Assembly: GCA_020633465.1 (NCBI GenBank)
Contig: JACKDN010000038.1
Location: forward strand, 1-64,000
From: Myxococcales bacterium
GTDB taxonomy: Bacteria > Myxococcota_A > Bradymonadia > UBA7976 > UBA1532
Direction: 5' to 3'
Length of the DNA: 64,000 bases
Each line of letters begins with the position of its first letter. Position 1 is the stretch's first letter. The notes beneath the pieces were generated by a model. It did not search any database, had not been told where the DNA came from, and saw only the letters and a program-made list of their open reading frames with translations. Both the position numbers and the translations under genes were made by a program. Positions 40,335 through 51,800 of this stretch are shown here, piece by piece.

Positions 40335-41083
40335 CCGAGCCCCTCCATGAAGCCCGCGGGATCGTCGGCCGCCATGATCGCGCTGCCCACCAGCGCGGCG
40401 TCGGCCCGCCCCCGCACGCGGTCGACGGCCGCGCGGTCGGTGAGCCCGCTCTCGGCCACCCGCAGGCGCCCGGCCGGCACGGCGTCGAGCAGCCGCGCCG
40501 CGTGATCCAGGTCGATGGTCAGCGTCTTCAGGTCGCGGCTGTTGACCCCCACGACGCGCGCGCCGACCTCGAGGGCGACCTCCAGCTCGCGCGCGTCGTG
40601 CACCTCGACCAGCGCCTCCATGCCCAGCGCGCGCGCTTGCCGCAGCAGCACCGCCAGCTCGGCGGGCGCCAGCACCGACGCCATCAGCAGCACCGCGTCG
40701 GCCCCGTGCGCGCGGGCCTCGTGCACCTGATAGGCGTCGACCACGAAGTCCTTGGCCAGCAGGGGCAGGTCGGTCACCGCCCGCACCCGCGCCAGGGTGG
40801 GGTAGCCGCCGCCGAAGAAGGGCGCGTCGCACAGCACCGACATCGCGTGGGCGTGCCGGCGGTACAGCCGCGCGACGTCCTCGGGCGAGGCGTCCGGTCG
40901 GATGGCGCCCTTCGAGGGCGAGCGCGGCTTGAACTCGGCGATCAGGGCCAGCCCGTCCGCCGCCTCGAGGGCGCCGGCGAAGTCGCGCGGGGGCGCCGGC
41001 GCGGCGGGCAGCGCCTCGAGGGGGCCGCGCCGCGTGGCCAGATCGGCCCGGGTGCGGGCGACGATGCGCTCGAGGACGGTCAT
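40319..41083 (-). CDS. trpC: indole-3-glycerol phosphate synthase
   Basis: ATG 41083 overlaps the trpD stop by 4 bp; 254 residues. It closes the indole ring from CdRP. Conserved sites are LIAEFKPRSPSKG with the first Lys and LLAKDFVVDAYQVHEAR with the catalytic Lys. Others are MEALVEVHD with the Glu, VVGVNSRDLKTL, LRVAESGL and AALVGSAIM. Two positions differ from the most common consensus (LLAKDF for LLRKDF and VNSRDL for INNRDL); these are tolerated variants and do not touch the catalytic residues. It is not fused to trpF as in enterobacteria. Confidence 0.95.
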   Translation of the reverse strand: MTVLERIVARTRADLATRRGPLEALPAAPAPPRDFAGALEAADGLALIAEFKPRSPSKGAIRPDASPEDVARLYRRHAHAMSVLCDAPFFGGGYPTLARVRAVTDLPLLAKDFVVDAYQVHEARAHGADAVLLMASVLAPAELAVLLRQARALGMEALVEVHDARELEVALEVGARVVGVNSRDLKTLTIDLDHAARLLDAVPAGRLRVAESGLTDRAAVDRVRGRADAALVGSAIMAADDPAGFMEGLGWPSR

Positions 41084-42081
41084 CGGGCGCTGGCCTCGCG
41101 GTAGCGCTCGAAGGCCCCGAAGGCCGCGCCGCTGCACAGGATGTCGCGGGCGCGCGCCACGCCCGCCTTCAGATCCGGCGCCGCGCCCCCGACCCACAGC
41201 GCCGCGCCGGCGTTCAGCGCGGTGTGCAGGTGACGCGGCCCGCGGTCGTCGCCGCGCAGCACCGCGACGAAGCGCTCGGCGTTCTCGGCCACCTCGCCGC
41301 CGGCGACGGCGGGGAAGGGGGTGGGCGGCAGGCCCAGGGCGTCCGGGTCGACGGTCCCGGCCTCGACGCGCTCGCCGTCCACGCGCCACACGTGGGTGGG
41401 GCCGCTGAGCGCCAGCTCGTCCAGCCCGCCGTCCCCGTGCACCACCAGCGCGCGCTCGGTGCCCAGCGCCGCGAGGCAGTCGGCCAGCAGGGGCGCCGCG
41501 GCCGCGTCGCTGACGCCCAGCAGCTGCCGCCGCACGCCCGCCGGGTTGCAGATCGGGCCCAGCAGGTTGAACACCGTGCGCACGCCCAGCGCCCGGCGCA
41601 CCGGCGCCAGCGGCCCGAGCGCCGGGTGGTGGCGCCGCGCGTTGAGGAACACCAGCCCCTCGCGCAGCCGGGCCGTCGCGCGCGGCACGTCGAGGTCGAT
41701 GTCGACGCCCAGGTGCTCGAGCACGTCCATGCTGCCGCACTTGCCGCTGCTGGCCCGGTTGCCGTGCTTGGCCACCCGCACCCCGGCGGCGGCCAGCACG
41801 AAGGCCGCCAGCGTCGACGTGTTCAGCGTCGGCAGCCCGCTGCCGCCCGTGCCGCAGGTGTCGACCGCGTCGGCGCCCCCGCTCACGGCGCGGGCGTGGC
41901 GCCGCATGACGGTGGCGAAGCCGGCCAGCGTCGGCGCGGTGACGCCGCGGATGGCCAGCGCGGCCAGCAGCGCGCCGGCGGCCGCCTCGGGCACCTGGCC
42001 GGTCAAGAGCTGTTCCATGACCGCCTCGGCGGCCGGCCGGTCGAGCGGCTGGCCCGCGACCAGGGTGCGCAGCGCCTTCAC
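41080..42081 (-). CDS. trpD: anthranilate phosphoribosyltransferase
   Basis: ATG 42081 overlaps the trpG stop by 4 bp; 333 residues. It transfers the phosphoribosyl group of PRPP to anthranilate. Motifs are DTCGTGGSGLPTLNTST (PRPP loop), KHGNRASSGKCGSMDVLEHL (metal and anthranilate), NLLGPICNPAGVRRQLLGV, and VVHGDGGLDEL. It is unfused to trpG, unlike the enteric arrangement. The length is normal for the family. Confidence 0.96.
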   Translation of the reverse strand: MKALRTLVAGQPLDRPAAEAVMEQLLTGQVPEAAAGALLAALAIRGVTAPTLAGFATVMRRHARAVSGGADAVDTCGTGGSGLPTLNTSTLAAFVLAAAGVRVAKHGNRASSGKCGSMDVLEHLGVDIDLDVPRATARLREGLVFLNARRHHPALGPLAPVRRALGVRTVFNLLGPICNPAGVRRQLLGVSDAAAAPLLADCLAALGTERALVVHGDGGLDELALSGPTHVWRVDGERVEAGTVDPDALGLPPTPFPAVAGGEVAENAERFVAVLRGDDRGPRHLHTALNAGAALWVGGAAPDLKAGVARARDILCSGAAFGAFERYREASAR

Positions 42082-42683
42082 GACGCCGCCGCCACGGCCA
42101 GGTCGGGGCCGAACAGGAAGTTCCGCATCATCCGTCCGCCGTCGGGGGTGCCGATGCTCTCGGGGTGGAACTGCACGCCCTCGAGCGGCAGGTCGACGTG
42201 GCGCAGCCCCATGATGACGCCGTCGTCGGTCTCGGCGGTGACGATCAGGCGGTCGGGCAGGGAGGCGCGCTCGACGGTCAGGGAGTGGTAACGCATGGCC
42301 TCGAGGGGCGAGGGGAGGCCGGCGAAGACGCCGCGGCCGTCGTGGCGCACGGCGCTCGACTTGCCGTGCATGATGGTGGGCGCCCGCACGACGCGGCCGC
42401 CGAGGTGGTGGGCGATGCCCTGGTGGCCCAGGCAGACGCCCAGCAGCGGGCGGTCGGGGCGGGCGGCGCGCACCAGATCGGCGCAGACGCCGAAGTCGCG
42501 GGGCACGGCGGGGTTGCCGGGGCCCGGGGACAGCACGACGTGGCTGGGGGCGAGGGCCTCGACCTCGGCCAGCGTGATGGCGTCGTTGCGCGCGACGACG
42601 ACGCGCGCGCCCTGGGCCCCGAGCAGCTGGGCCAGGTTGTGCGTGAACGAATCGTAGTTGTCGATCAAGAGCACCGTCGTCAC
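42078..42683 (-). CDS. trpG: anthranilate synthase component II (glutamine amidotransferase)
   Basis: GTG 42683, eight bases after GGGAG, gives 201 residues starting VTTVLLIDNYDSFTHNLAQ. It is a class I glutamine amidotransferase that supplies ammonia to component I. The catalytic triad is present: Cys in LLGVCLGHQGIAHHLGG, and His/Glu in GVQFHPESIGTPDGG. HGKSSAVRHDG is characteristic of TrpG/PabA, so it could also serve para-aminobenzoate synthesis. It is the first gene of the operon; the partner trpE is not within the window. A 12-codon open frame ends at its start codon. Confidence 0.95.
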   Translation of the reverse strand: MTTVLLIDNYDSFTHNLAQLLGAQGARVVVARNDAITLAEVEALAPSHVVLSPGPGNPAVPRDFGVCADLVRAARPDRPLLGVCLGHQGIAHHLGGRVVRAPTIMHGKSSAVRHDGRGVFAGLPSPLEAMRYHSLTVERASLPDRLIVTAETDDGVIMGLRHVDLPLEGVQFHPESIGTPDGGRMMRNFLFGPDLAVAAAS

Positions 42684-42718
42684 CGCTGCCGCTCCCGCGT
42701 CGCCTCGTCGTCGGCCAT
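42680..42718 (-). other. 12-codon upstream open frame overlapping the trpG start
   Basis: ATG 42718 encodes MADDEATRERQR and stops at 42680, with the TGA overlapping the GTG of trpG (GTGA), as at the other junctions of this operon. It has no Trp codons, so it is not a classical trp leader peptide. It may couple translation to trpG or may be chance. Confidence 0.3.
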
Positions 42719-42726
42719 GATTCACC

Positions 42727-42736
42727 GTACTAGTAC
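42727..42736. promoter_or_regulatory. palindrome in the trp operon leader
   Basis: GTACTAGTAC is a perfect 10-bp palindrome lying between the predicted -10 box and trpG, where a repressor could bind. Short and unproven. Confidence 0.25.
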
Positions 42737-42753
42737 AGTGGCGCAAGGGGCTC

Positions 42754-42782
42754 GTTGTACGGAGCTCGGTTCGGCCTGTCAA
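42754..42782 (-). promoter_or_regulatory. sigma-70-like promoter of the trp operon
   Basis: On the minus strand, TTGACA (42782-42777), a 17-base spacer and TACAAC (42759-42754) match the consensus well. Transcription would begin near 42746, leaving a ~60-base leader before trpG. This is the best promoter match in the window. Confidence 0.6.
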
Positions 42783-42896
42783 TCGCGTGCCCGGCGCATC
42801 CGTAGGATCACCGATCGGTTACAGTGAGATTGGAAGTTTGCCATTCTCTTTCCGCCACCCTGGTGTTAGGGTGCTGCGAACGCAGAGGATGGCCAC

Positions 42897-45800
42897 ATGC
42901 GACGCATCGTCCTGTTCTCCCTGGCGGTGGCGGCGACACTCGGCGTCGCCCGGGCCCAGAACGGCGGGCCCGAGATCCTCGTCGTGCCCTACGCGCCCGG
43001 CGATCCTCGGCTGCCCTATCCCGCCCACGAGGGCGCCCGCCTCACCCTCAAGGCGATGCTGCGCAACGCGAACTGCGCCCAGGGCTATCGGGTGGTCTGG
43101 GACGTCAACCGCAACGACACGTTCGACGACGACGCCGCCCGCGACGTGACGCCCAGCGCCGGCTCGGTCTACGACATCGGCCGCACGTTCACCGTGCCCG
43201 CGGTCGACGCCGACAGCTCGACGCCCATCAACGTCCGGGTGACCGATCGCTGCACCAACCAGCAGTCCTTCGCCAGCCAGCGCATCTTCACCTACAACTG
43301 GTATCCGGCGAACGATCCCCGCCAGTGGACGGCCGAGCAGACCGAGATCATGGCCCAGATGGCCCTGCACGAGGCCCTCTGGTACCTGCACCGCTGGACC
43401 GGCAACCACGCCGGGCAGGGCGCCCAGATCACCGGCAGCCTCACCGCCGGCGGCAACGCCGCGGCCGGCGGCGCGCTGGCCGTGTGGGCCTTCGCGATCA
43501 ACGGCCGCCTGCCCGCCTACCCGCCGGGCACCATCGACCGCCACGGCCTGAACCTGCCCGCCAACTGGGAGGCCGCCAACGACACGCGCTGGCGTACCGA
43601 TCCCTACGCCGAGACGTCCATCCGCCTGCTGAACAACGTCCTCGCCCGGGGCACCGCCCGCGTCGCCATCAACGGCGCCGACGAGGGCACCACCTGCGGC
43701 CTCGCGCCCAACGGCGGCGACGTGCAGTGCAACCGCCTGCCGGGCACCACCAACCAGATGGGCGCCTACAGCAACGGCGGCGGCAACAACGTCTACTACC
43801 AGGGCGTGACGCTGGGCAGCATGGCGCCGGTGCTGCCCGCCCTGGCCGGCACGCCGGTGCAGGTGGGCGGCCTCGCCGGCACGCTGTACGAGGTGCTCAT
43901 CCAGGAGATGACCGACTACCTCGCCTACCAGCAGATCAGCGGGGGGTGCGGCAAGGGCGGCTGGTACTACTCGGCCATCGACGGCGCGGCCGGCTGCAGC
44001 ACGATGGACGCCTCGACGGCGCAGTGGGGCTACATCGGCCTCGAGTCGGCCGAGATCGCCGGCCGCCCCTACGGCGTCTTCGTCAACAACCAGCACAAAT
44101 ACGCCATCGCCGAGAACCTGGTGCGCAACCAGGGCAACCAGGGCGGCTCGAGCTACCGCACGGGCGATGCCTGGCAAGCGAACAACATGCAGCTGACCGG
44201 CGGCGCGTTCGTCGGCGCGCGCTGGCTGGGCATCGACCAGCTGCAGCGCGGCGACAACAGCCGCCCCTTCGCGCCCTACGCCAACGACACCGCCGACCGC
44301 ATGCGGCAAGCCTACGACGACTACCTCGCCTTCACCGCGCGCACCTGGAACGGCAACTCGACCGGCTGGAACAACGGCCTGCGCCTGTGGAACGGGGGCA
44401 GCTACCTGTGCGGCAACACCAACGCGGTCTACAGCTGGGGCAACGGCGCGCAGTGCGGCAACCTGTACGGCATCTACAGCCACCAGAAGGGCTACCGCAC
44501 CGGCACCAACGACATGGGCCTCGTCGGCGGCGTCGACTGGGAGCGCGAGTTCAACATCTACCTGATCCGCTCGCAGGACCGCAGCCTGGGGGACTACGCC
44601 AGCTTCGGGCGCATCAGCGACTGCGGCAGCGGTGGCTCGGTGGTGTGCGGCGCGGGCGGCAACAGCATGTCGGTCGCGATCGGCTCGCTGGTGCTGACGC
44701 CCACCATCTTCAACCCGAAGCCGATCGCGGTGACCTCGGTGCGCCCGGTGACGGTGGTCGAGGGCTGCGCGGGCGGCAACAACGGCCAGCTGACCTTCAC
44801 CCACGGCGGCTCGTTCCACCCGAACCCCGAGGCGCGCCTCATCGCCTTCCGCTGGGACGTCGATCGCAGCAACGGGCTGTGGTGGGAGACCGGCGCGCCG
44901 GAGGACTTCGAGACCGCCAACCCCGAGCAGGCGTTCAACTACACCTACCGGCGGCGCGGCGACTACGTGGCGACGCTGCAGGTCATCGATCAGCAGGGCC
45001 AGACCAAGAACGCGACGGTCAACGTGCGGGTCGACGCGGCGCCCAACGTGCCGCCCACCGCGGCGCACGGCGGCCCCTACGTGGTCGAGGTGGGCCAGCC
45101 GCTGCAGCTGCGCGGCACGGCGGCCGACCAGAACGCGGGCTGCGGCGACACGCTGACCGTCGGCTGGGACATCGACAACGACGGCCAGTACGACGACGCC
45201 GACGCCGCCGACGCGTCCATCCCCTGGGCCGCGCTGCAGAACCTGCCCCTCGGGCGGCCGCACAACATCACGCTCTACGTGCGCGATCAGGCCGGCGACG
45301 AGGCGGTCGCGACGACGCAGGTGACGGTCTACCCGAGCGATCCGGTGGCCCTCGGTCGCGCCACGCCCAACCCGGCGGGCTGCCAGCAGCAGGTCACCTT
45401 CGACGGCAGCGGCAGCCGGCACCCGAACCCCGACCGGCGCATCACCCAGTACAGCTGGGACGTCGACGGGCTGCCCGGGGCCGACGGCGGCGGCCCGGCG
45501 CCGACGTTCACCTTCACCTACCCGCGCTTCGGCACCTACGCCGCCCGCCTGACGGTCACCGACGATCGCGGGCGCACGGCCAGCCACACCTTCGACGTGG
45601 TGGTCGATCGCGGCAACCGCGCGCCCACCGCCCGGGTGGCCGGCGCCCCGCTGACCCTGCTCGAGGGCCAGGACCTGCGCCTCGACGGCAGCACCAGCAC
45701 CGAGCCCGACGGCGGCTGCGGCGACGCGATCGTCGAGTACGCCTGGGACATCGACGGCGACGGCGCCTTCGGCGGCCCGCTGGACGTCACCGGCCCGAAC

Positions 45801-48800
45801 GCGGTGATCGACGTGGCGTGGGCCACGGTCGCGCAGGCGATGGACTTCCCGGCCGATCGCCGCACCCGCCAGCCCGCGAACCCGGTCACCCTGCGCGTCA
45901 CCGATCGCTTCGGCGCCTCGGCCACCCGCACCGTGCAGGTGTCGATCTTCCAGTCCGAGCCGCAGGCGGTGCTGGTGCAGCAGCCCGATCCCGCGGCCAT
46001 CGACCAGATCACCGGCCGCGTGGACGTCGTGCTCGACGCTCGCGAGAGCCAGTCGCCCATCCCCGGCGGCAGCATCGAGCGCTACGAGTGGGATCTGAAC
46101 GACGACGGCCTGTTCGGCGACGCGCCCGAGCAGGATCGCGTCGACTTCCGCCGCATCTTCAACCCCATCCCCGATCCCCAGAACGTGCCGCAGGTGTTCG
46201 TGCGGCTGCGGGTGACCGATCACCTGGGGCAGTCGACCATCTCGCGGCGGCAGGTGAACTACCGGGTGGGCGCCGCCGAGCCCAGCGCCGACGCCGATCC
46301 GACCGATCCGCCCGAGCGGGGCTACCACCTGCTGCTGGGCGATCCGCTGACCCTCAACGCCACCCAGAGCGCCGATCCCAACGCCGACGACCTCGGTGAC
46401 TTCATCTCGGCCTATCGGTGGGACGTCGCCTACGCGGGCGGCGATCCCGTCTGGGACGTGCAGCTGCCCGATCCCCAGGGCGACGGCGACGCGGCCATCC
46501 ACGAGATCAGCGCGCAGCAGCTGGCGGCCCTGGGCGTGGCGGCCCCGGGCACCTTCCGCCTGCTGCTCGAGGTCGAGGACACCACCTTCCTGACCGCCCG
46601 CGACGAGGCCACGCTGCAGGTGTACGACCGCGCGCCGCTGGCCGGCGCCGTCGTCTCGCCCAGCCCCGCCACCTGCGGGCAGCGCGTGCTGCTCGACGGC
46701 ACCTCGAGCGGGCACCCGCACCCGGACGTCGACATCGTCGGCTTCGCCTGGGACACCGACGGCGACGGCGCCTTCGACGACGCCATGGGCCCGCAGGTGA
46801 ACGTCACGCCGGCGCAGTTCACCTTCGACGGCCCCCAGCCCATCGGGCTGCGGGTGACCGACAGCCGCGGCGGCACGGCGCAGACGGTGGTGCAGCTGGC
46901 GGTGACGGCGGGCAACACCAGCCCCTCGTCGGTGCCCGGCGGCCCCTACGTCATCGCGCTGGGCGACGATCTCGAGCTCGACGGGGGCCGCAGCGTCGAC
47001 CCGGACGTGGCCTGCGGGGACGCGATCGTCGAGTACGCCTGGGACGTGGGCAACGACGGGGTGGTCGACTTCGACGCGCCCGACGACGCCACGCAGACGG
47101 TGACCGCCGCGCAGCTCGCCGGCCTGGGCTTCGACGATCGGGGCGAGACGGTCGTGCGCCTGCGCACCACGGACCGCTTCGGGCAGACGACCGACGCCTT
47201 CGCGGCCCTCGAGATCGTGCGCGGCCCGACGGCGGTGGCCGAGCTGACGCCGGCGCGGGTGGGCTGCAACGTGGTGGTCGAGTTCGACGGCGGCGGCAGC
47301 TTCACCGACGGCCCGATCGACGGCGGCTTCGCCATCGTGAGCTGGGACTGGGACTTCGACGGCGACGGCGTCCCCGACGCCGAGGGCCGCACGGTCAGCC
47401 GCAACGCGCAGGGCGGCGACCGCATCGTCGCGCGCCTGACCGTCACCGACGCCAGCGGGCGCACCGACAGCACCGACGTGGTGCTCGACATCGTGAACAA
47501 CAACGTGCCGCCGGTGGCCAGCGCGGGCGGGCCCTACGTCACCGGCCCCGTGCCGGGCGGCTTCGCCGGCGTGCTGCTCGATGCCCGCGGCTCGCGCGAT
47601 CCCAACGCGCCCTGCGACGCCGTGGTGCGTTGGGACTGGGACACGGACGGCGACGGCCTGTTCGGCGCCGACGACCTCGACGGCGCCGGCACCCTGGCGG
47701 GCAGCGACTACACCGGCGAGACGGTGCGCGACTACACGCACCCCGGCTGGGAGGTGGGCCTGTCGCAGATCGTCCGCGTGCGGGCCTGCGACGGCGAGGG
47801 GGCGTGCAGCCAGCCGGCCGAGGCCGAGATCGAGGTGCTCGACCGGGCGCCGCCGCAGGGCGAGCTGGTGGCGCCGCGCGCCGACGCATGCATCGGGCCG
47901 GGCAACTTCGACGTGGTGTTCCGGGTGGGCGACGCCGACGGCGACGCGGTGGTCGCCAAGCTGTACATCGACGGCGAAGAGGTGGCCACCGAGGACGTGC
48001 AGACGGTCGTGGGCGGGCAGCAGGTCGAGCGCACGGTCACCCTGGCGGCCATCGACATCGGCGAGGGCAACCACGACCTGCAGCTGGTGTTCACCGACGC
48101 CACCGGCGTCGAGAGCTTCGCCGACTCGGGCGGGCGCGTGCCCTTCGACCGGACGGCGCCGGTGGTCACCATCGGGGCGGATCTGGTCGAGGACGTCTGC
48201 TATCCGCCCGAGCAGGTGCCGCTGCCCGACGTGCGCGTGGCCGACACCATCGACGACGGCCCGCAGGTGGACGAGGACGAGGTGGTCAACGGCTGCCAGC
48301 GCATCCTCACCGTCACCGCCACCGACGCCTGCGGCAACGTGGGGCAGGCCGTGCGGGCCTACCGCGTGGCCGAGCCGGTGCAGGTGGAGATCAACGGGCC
48401 CGAGGCGAACGCGCTGGTCGACGTCGCGCGGGTCAACTGGCAGGTGGTGGGCCCGCCCACCTGCGCCAACCAGATCACCGCGCGGCTCAGCCAGGACGGC
48501 GTGCCCGACATCGTCTACGTGGCCAACACGCCCATCGAGGAGGCCGGCGACTACACGCTGGCGCTGGACGTGCCCGACTGCCAGGGGACCGAGCGCCAGG
48601 TGCTGCGGCAGTTTCGGGTGAACGGGCCGCCGGTGGCGGTGCCGGTGCCCGACGGCCACCCGGCGGCGGATCCCGCGGCGGGCGTGCCCGCCTACATCGT
48701 CGACGAGGGCAGCCCGCTCGAGGTGGACGGCAGCGACTCGCGGCCGCCCGAGCAGGGCGACACCGTCGCGTCCTACGCCTGGGACTTCGACGGCGACGGC

Positions 48801-51800
48801 GCCTTCGAGGTCGAGGGCGTGCGCGCGCCGTTCCCGACCGACGAGGACGGCGCCTTCGCCGGCACGCTGCGCGTCACCGACAGCTTCGGCGCCACCCGTG
48901 ACGCCGACTTCGAGGTGACCGTGCGCGACGTGAACCCGGTGGCCGACCCGGGGGGACCCTACGTCGTGCTGCAGGGCCAGCCCCTGATGCTGGACGCCAG
49001 CCGCAGCCGCCCGGGCAGCGCCGCCGACGCCATCACGGGCTACACCTGGGACTTCGGCGACGGCACGCCGGCCGTCGAGGGCGCCGACGCGGTGCAGACG
49101 GCCCACACCTACGAGCTCGACGGCGTCTACCCGGTGCGGCTGGTGGTGCGCGACGAGGACAGCGCCGCGCTGAGCACCGTGCAGGTGACCGTGCGCGACG
49201 TGAACCCGACGATCAACGGCGTGACGCTGCCCAACGATCCGCAGAGCGGGGCGCTGCTGTCGTTCCGCGCCGACGCGGTGTCGGGTGCCCTGCGCGATCC
49301 GATCGTGGCCTACGAGTGGGACTTCGACGGCGACGGCACCTTCGACGTCGAGCTGCCCACCGCCGACGCGCAGTTCCGCTACCCCGAGCCGGGCGACTAC
49401 ACGATCACCCTGCGGGTGCGCGACAACGACTCGGCGGCGACCCGGCAGGTGCCGTTCACCGTGCGCGAGGCCACGCTGAGCGATCTGCTGCGCCTGGCCG
49501 GCGAGCGGGCCCAGCCGATCATCGAAGATCCCGCCGCGCCGGTGCGCGTGCTCGGCGCGCTGTCGCCCGCCGACCAGCCCGCCTTCGCCGACTGGGTCGA
49601 GCGCGGCCTGTGGGGCGAGCGCAACGGCTACCGCGGCAACACGCTGATGGCGCTCGACGAGATCATCTTCCGCCTGTACCGCGCGCAGAGCGCGGGGGCC
49701 GACTTCGGCGATCTGTTGTGGCGCATCACGCGGCAGCTGCTGCGTGAGCTGGACGTCCAGCTCGCCGCCGTGACGGGGCAGGTGGGCGAGCAGCCGCTGC
49801 CGGTGCGCCGCGCGGCGTCCTCGCTGGACGTGGGCCACCTGATCTTCGACGCCGAGGACTACTACGCGCGCGTCGGCGGCGATCGCGACGCCTTCCTGGC
49901 CCGCGACCTGTTCGCCGTGCTGTTCGACGCCTACTTCTACCTCGTCGACGCGGTGCACCCGACGCAGGCCTACGCCGGCTTCCCCATGCCCGACGACGTC
50001 GACGTCGTGCAGCGCGTGGACAACGCGAACGGCGTCAACGACGACCTCGGCGACGCCCTGCGCGGGCTGCAGGCCGAGCTCGAGGCCTACCTGGCGCGTG
50101 TGGACGCCGACGACGCCGGGCCGGGCCGGGCCGCGGTCGAGTCGGCGCTGGCGGCGCTGGTCGACGACGGCGATCCCGCGACGATGGAGATCCTGCCCCT
50201 GGTCGAGCTCGACATCGGCCTCGTGTGCCAGGCGGGCCGCACCTGCATCACCGACAGCCAGAGCCTGACGCTGCAGCTGGCGCTGATGGATCTGGTGGGG
50301 GATCTGTTCGCGGCCGCCGATCAGGGCGTCTACATCCGCAACTGGCAGAACCTGCTGACGCTGGGCATCAAGTTCCGCGTCGAGGCCGCGCTGCTGCGCG
50401 TCGAGTTCGTCTGCGGCGCCAACACCCCGCTGCCGCGCGCCGGCCGCGAGCAGCAGCGCATCCTGCTCGAGCTCGTGGAGCAGGGCGCCAACGACGCGGC
50501 GCTGCTGTTCTACATCTCGCCCGAGCGGCGCTGCCTGGTCATCCGCGAGTTCAACGAGTGCATCGTGCCGCACGTCGAGGCCGAGGCCGACACCGTCGAG
50601 TACCCCGCCTTCTGCGCCGAGGCCGACGGCGGCATCGGCCCGGACGACGGCGACGGCGGTGATGGCGGCGACGGCGGTGACGGCGGCCCGGGCAACGGCC
50701 TGAACGGCGATCCGCCCATCCCGCTGCGTCCGCCCTTCGACGACATCCTGCTGCTGAACGACATCATCCGCGCCTTCGTGCTGCGCCTGGATCCCTTCGA
50801 CGACGCCGTGCGCAACGCGCGCTTCCCCGGGCGCGCCGCGGCGGACTTCGATGTGCTGGCCGACGGCGTCTTCGACATCAACGACGCCGACCGGGCCATC
50901 CTGCTGTTCCTGCACGATCCGGCCGACGTCGATCGCGACGGGCTGATCGGCATCATCGAGCTCGACTGCCCGCTGCCCAACAACAGCTGGCTCGACCCCG
51001 AGGACACCACGACGCTGGGCGCGCTGCAGGACGCCGACTACGACTGCGACGGCGACGGCATCGCCAACGGCGTCGAGGTCGACCTGGGCATGAACCCGCT
51101 CGAGGCGGCCGACTACGACCTGGACTTCGACGGCGACAGCATCGGCAACGGCGACGAGCTCGAGTGGGCCCTCGATCCGCTGAACCCCGACGACGGGGCG
51201 GAGGATCTCGACGGGGATCTGCTGACCAACGCGCAGGAGATCAACAGCGGCCTCAACCCTCTGAACCCCAACGACTTCGGGGCCGACTTCGACCTCGACG
51301 GCCTGCTGAACGGCGTCGAGGTGCAGAACGGGCTGGATCCCTTCGACGGCGCCGACGCGGACGCCGATCCCGACGGCGACGGCATGTCGTCGCGCAACGA
51401 GATCGCCCGCGGGCGCGATCCGCTGCGGCCCGACTGCGCCAACGATCCGGCCGAGATCGCCGGCCGCAACGACGGCCCCGACGAGGCGACCGATCTGGGC
51501 AACGGCAACCGCATCACCTTCGCCGACGGCACCATCTGCAACTCGGCCGGCGAGAACGACGTGGACTGGTACACCTTCGAGGTGGACGAGGCCGACGCGC
51601 GCGTGGTGGTGACGCTGTCCTTCGATCAGGGCGCCGGCGATCTCGACCTGCGGCTGTTCAACGGCGACAACGGCGTGCAGCTGGCCGACAGCACGACGCG
51701 CTACGACACCGAGCTGGTGGTGCTGCCGCGCGATCAGGCGCGCACCGGGCGCTACCTGGTGCGGGTGCAGAGCGGGCGCGGGCAGCAGGCCGACTACGAC

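Noticed and set aside
42684..42760. Classical trp attenuator
   Set aside because: The only short upstream frame has no Trp codons, and I see no terminator/antiterminator hairpin pair.
42838..42870. TTGCCA with a TTAGGG-like -10 as promoter of the giant PKD gene
   Set aside because: Spacing and -10 match are poor; not strong enough to list.
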